A stretch of 64,000 nucleotides of DNA, taken from Shinella daejeonensis (GTDB lineage Bacteria; Pseudomonadota; Alphaproteobacteria; Rhizobiales; Rhizobiaceae). This document shows positions 30,877 to 39,591 of this stretch, piece by piece (positions within the stretch are counted from its first letter, which is position 1; each line of letters opens with the position of its first letter). The position numbers and the translations under genes are program-made. The stretch covers positions 108,033 through 172,032 of the forward strand of contig NZ_JAHWXY010000008.1 in assembly GCF_024281235.1 (NCBI RefSeq), in the 5' to 3' direction. The notes beneath the pieces were generated by a model. That model saw nothing but the letters and a program-made list of their open reading frames with translations. It ran no database searches and was not told the origin of the DNA.

Positions 30877-31488
30877 ATGACGCCGGATCGGGTTGACAAG
30901 CAAAGCAGCGCGCCGGGGCGGGGCCTGTTCCGCCGGTTCCTTCGCCGGAAAGACGGCGCGACGGCGATCGAGTTCGCCATTCTCTGCCTTCCCTTCTTCC
31001 TCGTTCTCTTCGCAGCGATCGAGACCTTCGTCGCCTTCACTGGCGAGCAGTTGCTGACGGCGGCGACCGATTCGATCGCCCGTCGCATCCGCACCGGCGA
31101 GATCACCTTCAATCAGGACAAGCCGAGCGACGTGAAGACGGAAGCGGCGTTCCGCAAGCTGTTCTGCGACGAGATCGCCATCATGCTGCCCTGCTCGCAG
31201 ACCGAGCTGGAGACGCCGACGAAGCTTTATCTCGACGTGCGCAGCTTCGATAAATTCTCCGATATTCCGCCCGCCCTGCCGCTGGTCGGCGGCGATCTCG
31301 ACACCACGGCGTTCCGCTTCGCGCCGGGCGGCAAGAAGAGCATCAATATCGTGCGGGCCTATTATCGCTGGGAAATCCTGACCGATCTGGTGCGCCCCTA
31401 TATCACCAATATCCGTCCGGCTTCCGGTGCCCGGCCGACCTATCTGATGGTGGCGACGGCCGTTGTTCAGAACGAGGATTATCCGTGA
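30877..31488 (+). CDS. TadE-like pseudopilin
   Basis: A 203-residue TadE/TadG-family protein. The basic leader RRFLRRKDGATAIEFAILCL has the CpaA-type cleavage site after glycine with the glutamate at +5, followed by one membrane helix. The remainder is periplasmic and contains two cysteines (LFCDEIAIMLPC). It is probably a minor pilin, processed by CpaA. Its stop overlaps the next gene by one base (TGATG). Confidence 0.85.
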   Translation: MTPDRVDKQSSAPGRGLFRRFLRRKDGATAIEFAILCLPFFLVLFAAIETFVAFTGEQLLTAATDSIARRIRTGEITFNQDKPSDVKTEAAFRKLFCDEIAIMLPCSQTELETPTKLYLDVRSFDKFSDIPPALPLVGGDLDTTAFRFAPGGKKSINIVRAYYRWEILTDLVRPYITNIRPASGARPTYLMVATAVVQNEDYP

Positions 31489-32069
31489 TGGCCGCCCTGC
31501 GCTTCCGCTTTCCCGCTCTCGCACGGCTGCGCCGGCTTCTTCGCGATCGCCGCGGCGTCGGCGCGATCGAATTCGCGATTGTCATTCCGCTTCTCATCAT
31601 GGCCTATATCGGGGCTTTCGAGATTTCCGTCGCGATGACCGTCTACCAGAAGGTCAATCGCGCCTCGGCGACCGTCTCGGACCTTCTGACCCGCACGCAG
31701 ACGACCACGCCGTCGGGACTCGATTCGATGAAGGCCGTGACGGCTGCCATTCTCCAGCCCTTCCCGCAGCGCGAAGGCTATTCGCTGAAGATCACCGGCA
31801 TCATCGTCGACGTCGATGGCCGGGCGACCGTCGCCTGGTCGCGCGACCAGAACGCCGGAACGCCCTATCGCAAGGGCTCGACCGTCACGCTGCCGGAAGA
31901 CATGGATGCGAAGGATACCTTCATCGTGCGCACGGAATACGGCGTGCCCCATTCGGTGCTCCTGATGATGCCCGGCCTTTCCTCTTCGCTCAACACGCTG
32001 ACGCTCGGCAAGACCAGCCATTTCCGCCAGCGCGTCGGCGACAAGGTCGAATGCGCCGCCTGCACCTGA
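31488..32069 (+). CDS. Second TadE-like pseudopilin
   Basis: A 193-residue TadE-family protein with leader [20 protein letters not shown], the same GxIEFA processing signature and one membrane helix. A periplasmic domain ends in CAACT. The start is ATG at 31488, overlapping the stop of the upstream TadE-like gene; a GTG lies just before. The pair with the upstream gene matches the usual tandem of minor pilins in rhizobial tad loci. No TadG with a von Willebrand domain is present here. Confidence 0.85.
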   Translation: MAALRFRFPALARLRRLLRDRRGVGAIEFAIVIPLLIMAYIGAFEISVAMTVYQKVNRASATVSDLLTRTQTTTPSGLDSMKAVTAAILQPFPQREGYSLKITGIIVDVDGRATVAWSRDQNAGTPYRKGSTVTLPEDMDAKDTFIVRTEYGVPHSVLLMMPGLSSSLNTLTLGKTSHFRQRVGDKVECAACT

Positions 32070-32175
32070 CCTTCGCACCGCGCGGTTTTTGCTTGAACCG
32101 GGCCGGCCGGCAGTGTCATCTCGGGCCGGGTGCGCCGCTTCGGCGGTATGGCGCCGGGACAGACGGCAGGTGAAT

Positions 32176-33405
32176 ATGGCGCGGGTGTTTCTTTTCGTTC
32201 TCGATTCCTTCGGCATCGGCGGTGCCCCGGATGCCGCCCTCTTCGATGATCTCGGCGCCAATACGCTCGGGCATATCGCGGAGTTCTGCGCCGCCGGCGC
32301 GGCCGATCGGCCGGGCCTGCGCGAGGGGCCGCTCTATCTGCCCAATATGTCCGCGCTCGGCCTGCTGCACGCCGCCCGCGCCGCCGCCGGCGACTTTCCC
32401 GCCGGCATGGATGTGCCGCAGCGTGTTTTCGGCCTCTACGGCGCGGCGACCGAGGTCTCGCATGGCAAGGATACGCCATCCGGCCATTGGGAGATCGCCG
32501 GCGCTCCGGTCCTGTTCGACTGGGGCTATTTCCCGGCGGAAGGCGACGCCTTCGAGCCGGAACTGGTGGAAGCGATCTGCGCTGCGGGCGAGGTGCCGGG
32601 CATCCTCGGCAATTGCCATGCCTCCGGCACGGACATCATCGCCCGCCACGGCATCGACCATATCCGCACCGGCCGGCCGATCTGCTACACGTCGCGCGAT
32701 TCGGTCTTCCAGATCGCCGCCCACGAGCGCCACTTCGGGCTCGACCGGCTGTTCGACGTCTGCGCGACCGTGCGGCGGCTGCTCGACGCGCGGCCGGGGG
32801 GGAGGATCGGCCGGGTCATCGCCCGCCCCTTCATCGGCGAGAGGCCGGCAAGCTTCGAGCGAACCGGCAATCGCCGCGACTACTGCGTGCCGCCGCCCGA
32901 GCCGACCTTGCTCGACCGGCTGACGGAGGCGGGCCGCACCGTCCACGCGGTGGGCAAGATCGGCGATATCTTCGCCGGGCAGGGCGTCGGACGCAGCGTC
33001 AAGGCGAATGGCAACGGGGCGCTCTTCGATGCGACGCTGCGGGTCATGGACGAGGCGCAGGACGGCGATCTGGTCTTCACCAATTTCGTCGATTTCGACA
33101 TGCTCCACGGCCACCGCCGGGATGTCGCGGGCTATGCGGCGGCGCTGGAGGCCTTCGACCGCCGTCTGCCGGAGGTCGACCGCAAGCTCAGGCCGGGCGA
33201 CCTCGTTGTCCTTACCGCCGACCACGGCTGCGATCCGACCTGGCGGGGCAGCGACCACACGCGCGAGCGGGTTCCCGTCATGAGCTTTGGCCCCGGCATC
33301 CGCTCCCGCCCCATCGGAACACGCGGAAGCTTCGCCGATATCGGCGAAAGCGTCGCCCGCCACCTCGGCATTCCGCCCGGGCCGCACGGACGAAGTTTTC
33401 TCTGA
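32176..33405 (+). CDS. deoB: Phosphopentomutase
   Basis: Interconverts (deoxy)ribose-1-phosphate and -5-phosphate in nucleoside breakdown. The 409-residue alkaline-phosphatase-fold protein has the N-terminal metal motif [26 protein letters not shown] with the phospho-accepting threonine, and metal ligands in [18 protein letters not shown]. The ATG at 32176 follows GGCAGGTG and opens the standard [13 protein letters not shown] sequence. It begins the nucleoside salvage region. Confidence 0.96.
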   Translation: MARVFLFVLDSFGIGGAPDAALFDDLGANTLGHIAEFCAAGAADRPGLREGPLYLPNMSALGLLHAARAAAGDFPAGMDVPQRVFGLYGAATEVSHGKDTPSGHWEIAGAPVLFDWGYFPAEGDAFEPELVEAICAAGEVPGILGNCHASGTDIIARHGIDHIRTGRPICYTSRDSVFQIAAHERHFGLDRLFDVCATVRRLLDARPGGRIGRVIARPFIGERPASFERTGNRRDYCVPPPEPTLLDRLTEAGRTVHAVGKIGDIFAGQGVGRSVKANGNGALFDATLRVMDEAQDGDLVFTNFVDFDMLHGHRRDVAGYAAALEAFDRRLPEVDRKLRPGDLVVLTADHGCDPTWRGSDHTRERVPVMSFGPGIRSRPIGTRGSFADIGESVARHLGIPPGPHGRSFL

Positions 33406-33510
33406 CGCCTGCCGCAATTGGGGATGGCGGCCTGTGCGACGCCTCTTCTCTTGCGGGGATCGTCGGTCCATGGAAAAAGAGACAGTCCCGTGTTTTCGGA
33501 AGGTTGGCCC

Positions 33511-34140
33511 ATGGACGGCGTCACAGTCATCGATCACCCGCTCGTGCAGCACAAGCTGACCATCATGCGCAAGAAGGAGACGTCGACCGGAAGTTTCCGC
33601 CGGCTGCTGCGCGAGATCTCCACGCTGCTCTGTTACGAGGTCACCCGCGATCTGGAACTGACGACCCAGCGTATCGAGACGCCGATGGAAGAGATCGATG
33701 CGCCGGTCCTCGAAGGCAAGAAGCTGGTCTTCGCCTCGATCCTGCGCGCCGGCAACGGCCTGCTTGAAGGCATGCTGGAACTGGTGCCCTCCGCGCGTGT
33801 CTCCCATATCGGCGTCTATCGCGATCACGATACGCTTGAGGCCGTCGAATATTTCTTCAAGGCCCCCGACAGTATCGGCGAGCGGCTCGTCATCGTCGTC
33901 GACCCGATGCTGGCGACGGGCAATTCCTCCATCGCCGCCATCGACACGCTGAAGAAACGCGGGGCGAAGAACATCCGCTTTCTCTGCCTGCTTGCCGCGC
34001 CCGAAGGTATCCGTCATTTCCGCGCGGCCCATCCCGATGTGCCGGTCTATACGGCCTCCATCGACCGCAAGCTGAATGAGAAGGGCTATATCGTGCCGGG
34101 CCTCGGCGATGCCGGCGACCGCATGTACGGCACCAAATAG
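33511..34140 (+). CDS. upp: Uracil phosphoribosyltransferase
   Basis: Salvages uracil to UMP with PRPP. The 209-residue protein has the usual family length. Recognition features are [15 protein letters not shown] at the start, [16 protein letters not shown], the PRPP loop [14 protein letters not shown] and the uracil-binding C-terminus [15 protein letters not shown]. The start is ATG at 33511 after AAGGTTGG. It lies 105 bases after deoB and shares its pathway context. Confidence 0.96.
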   Translation: MDGVTVIDHPLVQHKLTIMRKKETSTGSFRRLLREISTLLCYEVTRDLELTTQRIETPMEEIDAPVLEGKKLVFASILRAGNGLLEGMLELVPSARVSHIGVYRDHDTLEAVEYFFKAPDSIGERLVIVVDPMLATGNSSIAAIDTLKKRGAKNIRFLCLLAAPEGIRHFRAAHPDVPVYTASIDRKLNEKGYIVPGLGDAGDRMYGTK

Positions 34141-34262
34141 GTTAATCCTTTATTTACTAGATCGATCGAATCCGGTGGGAAAGGGGCGCGTGGCGGCGTC
34201 TCTTCGCCGTCCGTCGACGGTTGCCGTGCTAATTCGGGACAGATTGTTCCGGAGGCCTGTCC

Positions 34263-34799
34263 ATGTTCGCGCGAAGCTTCATTCTTCTTGCCGGTTGCGC
34301 CATTGCCGCCGCTCCCTTCGTTCCGGGTCTCGCCAGACGCCATCTCGACCTGCCGTTCGCCGGTGAGGCCATGGCGCGGGTGGAAACCGCCTCGCTCGCC
34401 GTGGACGAACCGGCGCCACGCCCCGGCCATGGCAGCGTGTTCCTCGCCACCGGGCCGGATGGCCGCGTCAGCGGGCTTTTCACCATCAACGGCCACGCTG
34501 AGGAGGGGCGGATCGATCCGGCGTCCTCCATGGTGCGGATCAGCGTCTCGACGGCCGTGCGTCTCGGTATCGATCCCGCGCGGCTTGCCTTCCGCTATGC
34601 GGTGGAAACGGACAAGGGCATGGCGCGCGCCGCCTATATCCGCCTCGACCATGTCGGGATCGGGCCCGTCCGGCTCGAAAAGGTGGGCGCGATGGTGCTC
34701 GAGGATCGGGTTCTCGGCGATACGCTGATCGGCATGAGCTTCCTCAAGGGCCTGAAATCCTACGATGCCGTTGACGACGGGTTGCGCCTCACGCGGTGA
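34263..34799 (+). CDS. Retropepsin-like (TIGR02281-type) protein with altered active site
   Basis: A 178-residue exported or membrane-anchored protein with an N-terminal hydrophobic stretch (SFILLAGCAIAAAPFVPGL). The C-terminal fold matches clan AA single-domain aspartic proteases of TIGR02281 type (VRISVSTAVRLGIDPARLAF, then IGMSFLKGLKSYD). The expected catalytic DTGAS is replaced by DPASS in RIDPASSMVRIS: the aspartate remains but the Thr-Gly are lost, so protease activity is doubtful. The end overlaps convergent deoA by 11 bases. Confidence 0.7.
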   Translation: MFARSFILLAGCAIAAAPFVPGLARRHLDLPFAGEAMARVETASLAVDEPAPRPGHGSVFLATGPDGRVSGLFTINGHAEEGRIDPASSMVRISVSTAVRLGIDPARLAFRYAVETDKGMARAAYIRLDHVGIGPVRLEKVGAMVLEDRVLGDTLIGMSFLKGLKSYDAVDDGLRLTR

Positions 34800-36117
34800 T
34801 ATGCGCCAGCACCCCGGCAACGGGCGGCGGCGGTTCGCCGGAAATCCGGTAGAGCGCGGCAAGCCGTTCGGCCGCGTGATCCGCCATGGCCTCGCTCGCC
34901 GCGTGGGCGCGCCCGATTTCGGTCCCCTTATCGACCCATGTCCCGAGCGGCGGCAGGCGGTCGAAGCCGACACGATGGTCGATCGGCTGGTCCGGCCGGG
35001 TCCGTCCACCCCCCAGCTCGATGACCGCAAGGCCGAGTGCTCTCGTGTCGCAGGCCGACAGATAGCCGGATTGCGATGCGTGGACGGTTCGGATCGCCGG
35101 CGCGCGCGGCAGATGGGCCTCGGGACGCTCCAGCAGGTCGGGCGGCCCGCCGAGCCGGTGCACCATCCGGGCGAAAACCTCCGCGGCCGCGCCGCTCGCC
35201 AGCGCCGCCCGCGCTCTTGCCGCCGCTGCTGCGCTGTTCATTTCGAGGCCTGCAAGAAGGATCATTTCGGCGGCAAGGGTGATGACGGTCCGCTCAAGCC
35301 GGGTTCCGGTCTCGTCGCCCCTCAACAGGGCGATGGCGCTCGCGACCTCGACGGCGTTTCCGGCCGCATCGGCGAGCGGCTGGTTCATGTCGGTGACGAG
35401 GGCGGAGGCGGCAAGTCCCGCGCCCCCGGCGATGCCGGCCAGCGACCGGGCCAGCGTCTCCGCCTCCGTCATCGTGGTCATGAAGGCGCCATTGCCGACC
35501 TTCACATCCAGCACCAGCGCGTTAAGGCCGGCGGCAAGTTTCTTCGAGAGGATCGATGCGGTGATGAGCGGCAGGGAATCGACGGTCGCCGTGACATCGC
35601 GGATTGCGTAGAGGCGGCGGTCGGCCGGGGCCAGATCAGCCGTCTGGCCGATGATCGCACACCCCGTTTCGCGCACCGTCCGGCGAAACAGGGCTTCCGG
35701 CGGGGCAATCGTATAGCCGGCTATCGATTCCAGCTTGTCCAGCGTTCCGCCGGTGTGGCCGAGGCCGCGGCCGGAGATCATCGGCACGGCGAGACCGCAG
35801 GCGGCGGCGACCGGGGCGAGCGCCAGCGAGACATTGTCGCCGACCCCGCCGGTCGAATGCTTGTCGACCACCGGCCGGTCGAGGTCGCGCCAATCGAGAA
35901 TGGCGCCGGAATCGCGCATGGCGAGCGTCAGCGCCACCGTTTCCGCCTGGCTCATGCCCTTGAACCAGACGGCCATGGCGAAGGCCGCCGCCTGCCCCTC
36001 GGAAACCTCGCCATTTGTGAGGCCGCGAATGAAGCGGGTGATTTCCGGCGGCGAAAGCGTCTGTCCGTCACGCTTGCGGCGGATCGTCTCCTGCGGAAGG
36101 GGATCGATGGGCGGCAT
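34789..36117 (-). CDS. deoA: Thymidine phosphorylase
   Basis: Cleaves thymidine with phosphate to thymine and deoxyribose-1-phosphate, feeding DeoB. The 442-residue protein opens with the standard QETIRRKRDGQTLSPPEI, and has VDKHSTGGVGDNVSLALAP (phosphate binding) and SGRGLGHTGGTLDKLESI. The ATG at 36117 has GAGGAGAA upstream; the frame beyond is not needed. It is the last gene of the leftward nucleoside run cdd-PNP-deoA. Confidence 0.96.
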   Translation of the reverse strand: MPPIDPLPQETIRRKRDGQTLSPPEITRFIRGLTNGEVSEGQAAAFAMAVWFKGMSQAETVALTLAMRDSGAILDWRDLDRPVVDKHSTGGVGDNVSLALAPVAAACGLAVPMISGRGLGHTGGTLDKLESIAGYTIAPPEALFRRTVRETGCAIIGQTADLAPADRRLYAIRDVTATVDSLPLITASILSKKLAAGLNALVLDVKVGNGAFMTTMTEAETLARSLAGIAGGAGLAASALVTDMNQPLADAAGNAVEVASAIALLRGDETGTRLERTVITLAAEMILLAGLEMNSAAAAARARAALASGAAAEVFARMVHRLGGPPDLLERPEAHLPRAPAIRTVHASQSGYLSACDTRALGLAVIELGGGRTRPDQPIDHRVGFDRLPPLGTWVDKGTEIGRAHAASEAMADHAAERLAALYRISGEPPPPVAGVLAHITA

Positions 36118-36219
36118 CGCGGCGTTCTCCTCGGGTCTTGTCAACCGCAGCGGTTTCGCAGCGGCATCGGGTGATGGGGCAGATCGCAAGCCCGGAGCCG
36201 TGCCGGATTTCACCAGAAT

Positions 36220-36290
36220 TGCTCTAATATATTGTTTTTATCGCATTATCCGACGCCGAAGCGATCTCGCTTCGGCTGGAAATGCTCTAA
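36220..36290. repeat. Rhizobial intergenic palindromic repeat unit
   Basis: Between the purine phosphorylase gene and deoA lies a unit with perfect 10-base arms GCCGAAGCGA / TCGCTTCGGC (36255-36264 and 36267-36276). It is flanked on the minus strand by TTAGAGCATTTCC and by GGATAATGCGAT, with a second TTAGAGCA about 50 bases on. From memory this consensus is common between genes of Rhizobium, Shinella and relatives. Its first TTAG supplies the stop codon of the phosphorylase gene. It may also act as a terminator. Confidence 0.65.
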
Positions 36291-37090
36291 TCCCGATCAT
36301 CGCCGGCGATCATTCCGGTCAGGATGGCAGCAAGCCGCGTTCCGCCGACCGGGGCCATGTCCTGGGTGTCCCGATGGCTGAGTTCCGCGCCGGTCATGCC
36401 CGCCCCGAAATTAGTGATGACCGAGGCCGCCGCCACCTTCAGCCCGAGGAAGCGGGCGATCAGCACTTCCGGAACGGTCGACATGCCGACGGCGTCCGCG
36501 CCGAGCAGGCGCGCCATGCGGATTTCCGCCGGGGTCTCGAAGCTCGGGCCGGAGAACCACATATAGACGCCGCTTGCAAGCGGGATGCCGGCCTTTGCCG
36601 CCGCCCTGTCCATCCGCGCCGCCAGTTCCCCGTCATAGGCGTTGGTCATGCCGACGAAACGGTCGTCGCTCTCGACGCCGATCAGCGGATTGGCGCCGGC
36701 GAAATTGATATGGTCGGAAATCCGCATCACGGAACCGGGCGGCATGTCCTCGCGCAGCGACCCGGCGGCATTGGTGAGGATCAGTGTCGTGACGCCGAGG
36801 CCCTTCAGCACTTCCAGGGCTCCGCGCATGGCGTTGGCGTCGCCGCGTTCATAGTAATGGGCGCGGCCGGAAAGCATGGCGACCGGCGTGGAGCCGAGAT
36901 GCCCGATGACCAGTTCGCCGGCATGGCCGGAAACGGAGCCGGCGGGAAAGTTCGGCAGATCGGCGTAGGGGATGCGCAAGGGATCGCGCACCGTCTCCGT
37001 CAGTCCTCCAAGCCCCGAGCCGAGCACGATGCCATGGCTGGGGACGAGGCCGCCGAGGCGGGCGGCGAGAAGATCGCCCGCGCCGCTCAT
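36287..37090 (-). CDS. punA: Purine nucleoside phosphorylase (trimeric class I)
   Basis: Phosphorolysis of purine nucleosides. The 267-residue protein has the phosphate-binding IVLGSGLGGL, SGRAHYYERGDA, LTNAAGSLREDM and the base-binding GPSFETPAEIRMARLLGADAVGMSTVPE, all class I PNP signatures. The start at 37090 overlaps the cdd stop by four bases (ATGA). Its stop codon lies inside an intergenic repeat. Whether it prefers guanosine/inosine or xanthosine cannot be told. Confidence 0.92.
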   Translation of the reverse strand: MSGAGDLLAARLGGLVPSHGIVLGSGLGGLTETVRDPLRIPYADLPNFPAGSVSGHAGELVIGHLGSTPVAMLSGRAHYYERGDANAMRGALEVLKGLGVTTLILTNAAGSLREDMPPGSVMRISDHINFAGANPLIGVESDDRFVGMTNAYDGELAARMDRAAAKAGIPLASGVYMWFSGPSFETPAEIRMARLLGADAVGMSTVPEVLIARFLGLKVAAASVITNFGAGMTGAELSHRDTQDMAPVGGTRLAAILTGMIAGDDRD

Positions 37091-37479
37091 CGGGCAAGCT
37101 CCGTCTGGAACGCGCAGGGCAGAAGCTCCGCCATGGTGAAGGTCTTCTTCACGCCGGTCTCGTCGCAGAGATAGACCGGCGTTGCGGCCGTCGCGAATTC
37201 CGCGATCTTCTGGCGGCAGCCGCCGCAGGGCGGGCAGAGCGGCAGTTTCTCGGCGATCACCGCTATTTCGACGATTCTCTTCGCACCGCCCATGATCATC
37301 TGGCTGATCGCGGTCGGCTCGGCGCACCAGCCCTGCGGAAAGGAGATATTCTCGATATTCGCGCCGGCGTAGATCCGGCCGTCCTCGGCGCGGATCGCCG
37401 CACCGACCGGAAACCCGGAATAGGGCGCATGGGCGAAGGCGAGCGCGCCGCGCGCGGCCTCGAAGAGATCGTGAGACAT
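37087..37479 (-). CDS. cdd: Cytidine deaminase
   Basis: Zinc enzyme deaminating cytidine and deoxycytidine. The 130-residue tetrameric-type protein has AHAPYSGFPVGAAI, the zinc/proton site NISFPQGWCAEPTAI and PPCGGCRQKIAEF. The usual active-site HAE or CAE is here CAE, as in other tetrameric forms. It is coupled to the downstream phosphorylase gene and starts one base from the upstream permease gene end. Confidence 0.95.
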   Translation of the reverse strand: MSHDLFEAARGALAFAHAPYSGFPVGAAIRAEDGRIYAGANIENISFPQGWCAEPTAISQMIMGGAKRIVEIAVIAEKLPLCPPCGGCRQKIAEFATAATPVYLCDETGVKKTFTMAELLPCAFQTELAR

Positions 37480-37480
37480 G

Positions 37481-38461
37481 TCAACGCTCCTTCACATAGG
37501 CGATGCCGCCGGCTTTCGGCGGAACAGCCTTGCCGATGAAGCCCGCAAGCAGGATGATGGTGAGAATATAGGGCAGCGCCTGCATGAGTTGAACCGGGAC
37601 CTTGCCGATGAGCGGAAAGGCCTGGCTCTGGTAGCGGATGGCGAAGGCGTCGAGGAAACCGAACAGCAGGCAGGCGAAGAGAACGTTGGCCGGCCGCCAT
37701 TTGGCGAAGATCAGCGCTGCAAGCGCGATATAGCCCTTGCCGGCCGTCATCCCCTTGGTGAAGCCGCCATTGGCGGCGAGCGACAGATAGGCCCCGGCGA
37801 CGCCGCAGAGGACACCGCAGCAGATGACGGCGCGATAGCGCAGCCAGATGACCGAGATGCCCGCCGTGTCGACCGCGCCGGGATTCTCGCCGACGGCGCG
37901 CAGCCGCAGTCCGAAGCGGGTGCGATAGAGCACCCACCAGCTTGCCGGCACCATCAGGAAGGCGAGATAGGTCAGGAGGGAATGGCCGGAAAGCAGGCCG
38001 GAATAAAGCGGCCCGAGAACCGGCACGTCGCGCAGCGTCTCGGCAAAGGGCAGGGCAAGCGTGCCGAAGCGCCCGTCGGCCGAGAGCGCCGGTGTGCGTC
38101 CGCCTTGGCGGAACCATGCCTCGCCGAGGATGACGGTGGAGCCGGCCACGATGAAGTTGATCGCCACGCCGGAAACGATCTGGCTGCCGCGCTGGGTGAT
38201 CGAGGCATAGCCGTGCACCAGCGACAGCAGCACGGAGACGAGGACGCCCGCCAGAAGCCCCATCGTCGCCGATTGCAGGATATAGGCAACGCTGGCGGCG
38301 GCGAAGGCGGCTCCCAGCATCTTGCCTTCGAGGCCGATGTCGAAAACGCCGGCGCGCTCGGTGAAGAGGCCGGCGAGCGCGGCGAGGATCAGCGGCGTCG
38401 AGACGCGGATGGTCGATTGCGCAAGCTCGATGAAGACCTGAAAGACATCCATGACGGTCAC
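37481..38461 (-). CDS. Nucleoside ABC transporter permease (second subunit)
   Basis: A 326-residue branched-chain-type permease of the BMP (NupQ/YufQ-like) system with about eight to nine membrane helices. It has ERAGVFDIGLEGKMLGAAFAA and VGENPGAVDTAGISV, the conserved contact loops. The start is GTG at 38461, overlapping the stop of the preceding permease gene (GTGA). Context with cdd, PNP and deoA supports nucleoside import. Confidence 0.9.
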   Translation of the reverse strand: MTVMDVFQVFIELAQSTIRVSTPLILAALAGLFTERAGVFDIGLEGKMLGAAFAAASVAYILQSATMGLLAGVLVSVLLSLVHGYASITQRGSQIVSGVAINFIVAGSTVILGEAWFRQGGRTPALSADGRFGTLALPFAETLRDVPVLGPLYSGLLSGHSLLTYLAFLMVPASWWVLYRTRFGLRLRAVGENPGAVDTAGISVIWLRYRAVICCGVLCGVAGAYLSLAANGGFTKGMTAGKGYIALAALIFAKWRPANVLFACLLFGFLDAFAIRYQSQAFPLIGKVPVQLMQALPYILTIILLAGFIGKAVPPKAGGIAYVKER

Positions 38462-39591
38462 GCTCCCCTGGTTGCGGCGGTGTCGCGGCCTTGCGGGGAA
38501 AGCCCGAGCACGAGACGGGTGACGGCCGGGCGGAACATATGCTCAAGCGCTCCGGCGAAGAGGATCACGAGGCCCTGGATGATGACGATCATGTCGCGTG
38601 AGATTGCGGGCATCTCGAAGGCGATCTCCGCCCCGCCCTGATACAGCACGCCGAAAAGCAGTGCCGCCGGGATGATGCCGGCGGGATGGGAGCGGCCCAT
38701 CAGCGCCACCGCGATGCCGACGAAACCGGCCCCTTGCACGAAATCGAGCTGCATGCGGTGCTGCTCGCCCATGATCGAGTTCAGCGCCGTCATGCCGGCG
38801 AGCGCGCCGGAAATCGCCATGGTGACGATGATGATGCGCGCCTCGCCGATGCCGGCATAGCGGGCGGCCGTGGGGCTGAAGCCCATGGTGCGCATCTCGT
38901 AGCCGAGCCGGGTGCGGCTGATCAGCAGCCACACCGCGAAGGCGGCCAGCAGGGCGAGCAGGAAGGAGACGTTGAAAGGGGCCGAGCCGAGGTCGAGGCC
39001 GAAGATCGACATCAGCCAGTCGAGCCGCGGGAGCTGTCCGCCCGCCTCGAAGGTGCGCGTTTCGAGGGACATCGAGCCAAGCGGCTTGAACACCCGGTTG
39101 AGCAGGTAGTTCATGAGGCTGGCGGCGATGAAGTTGAACATGATCGTCGTGATGACGATATGGCTGCCGCGCCGGGCTTGCAACCAGCCGGGAATGAACG
39201 CCCAGAACGCGCCGAAGAAGGCCGCCCCGACAGTGGCGATCGGAAAGACCAGATACCACGGCATCGTCCGGTCGAGGGCCAGGCAGGCCACCGCCACACC
39301 GATGCCGCCGACATAGGCCTGCCCCTCGCCGCCGATGTTGAACAGTCCGCAATGGAAGGCCACCGCCACCGCCAGCCCGGTGAAGATGAAGGTGGTCGTG
39401 TAATAGAGGGTGAAGCCGATATATTCGCCACGCCCGAACGCGCCGTTGACCATGTGGTAGGCGGCGTCCAGCGGGCTCTCGCCGACGATCAGCACCACCA
39501 GGCCGGAGATCAGGAAGGCGACGGCGAGGTTGACGAGGGGGATCAGGCCGTATTCCGCCCAGCCGGGCAGTTTCGCATGGGGAACGCTCAT
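38458..39591 (-). CDS. Nucleoside ABC transporter permease (first subunit)
   Basis: A 377-residue permease of the NupP/YufP type with multiple membrane helices. Diagnostic stretches are HCGLFNIGGEGQAYVGGIG and MRTMGFSPTAARYAGIGEARI. It overlaps the ATPase gene upstream and the second permease downstream by four bases each, so the three are translated as a unit. Confidence 0.9.
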   Translation of the reverse strand: MSVPHAKLPGWAEYGLIPLVNLAVAFLISGLVVLIVGESPLDAAYHMVNGAFGRGEYIGFTLYYTTTFIFTGLAVAVAFHCGLFNIGGEGQAYVGGIGVAVACLALDRTMPWYLVFPIATVGAAFFGAFWAFIPGWLQARRGSHIVITTIMFNFIAASLMNYLLNRVFKPLGSMSLETRTFEAGGQLPRLDWLMSIFGLDLGSAPFNVSFLLALLAAFAVWLLISRTRLGYEMRTMGFSPTAARYAGIGEARIIIVTMAISGALAGMTALNSIMGEQHRMQLDFVQGAGFVGIAVALMGRSHPAGIIPAALLFGVLYQGGAEIAFEMPAISRDMIVIIQGLVILFAGALEHMFRPAVTRLVLGLSPQGRDTAATRGA

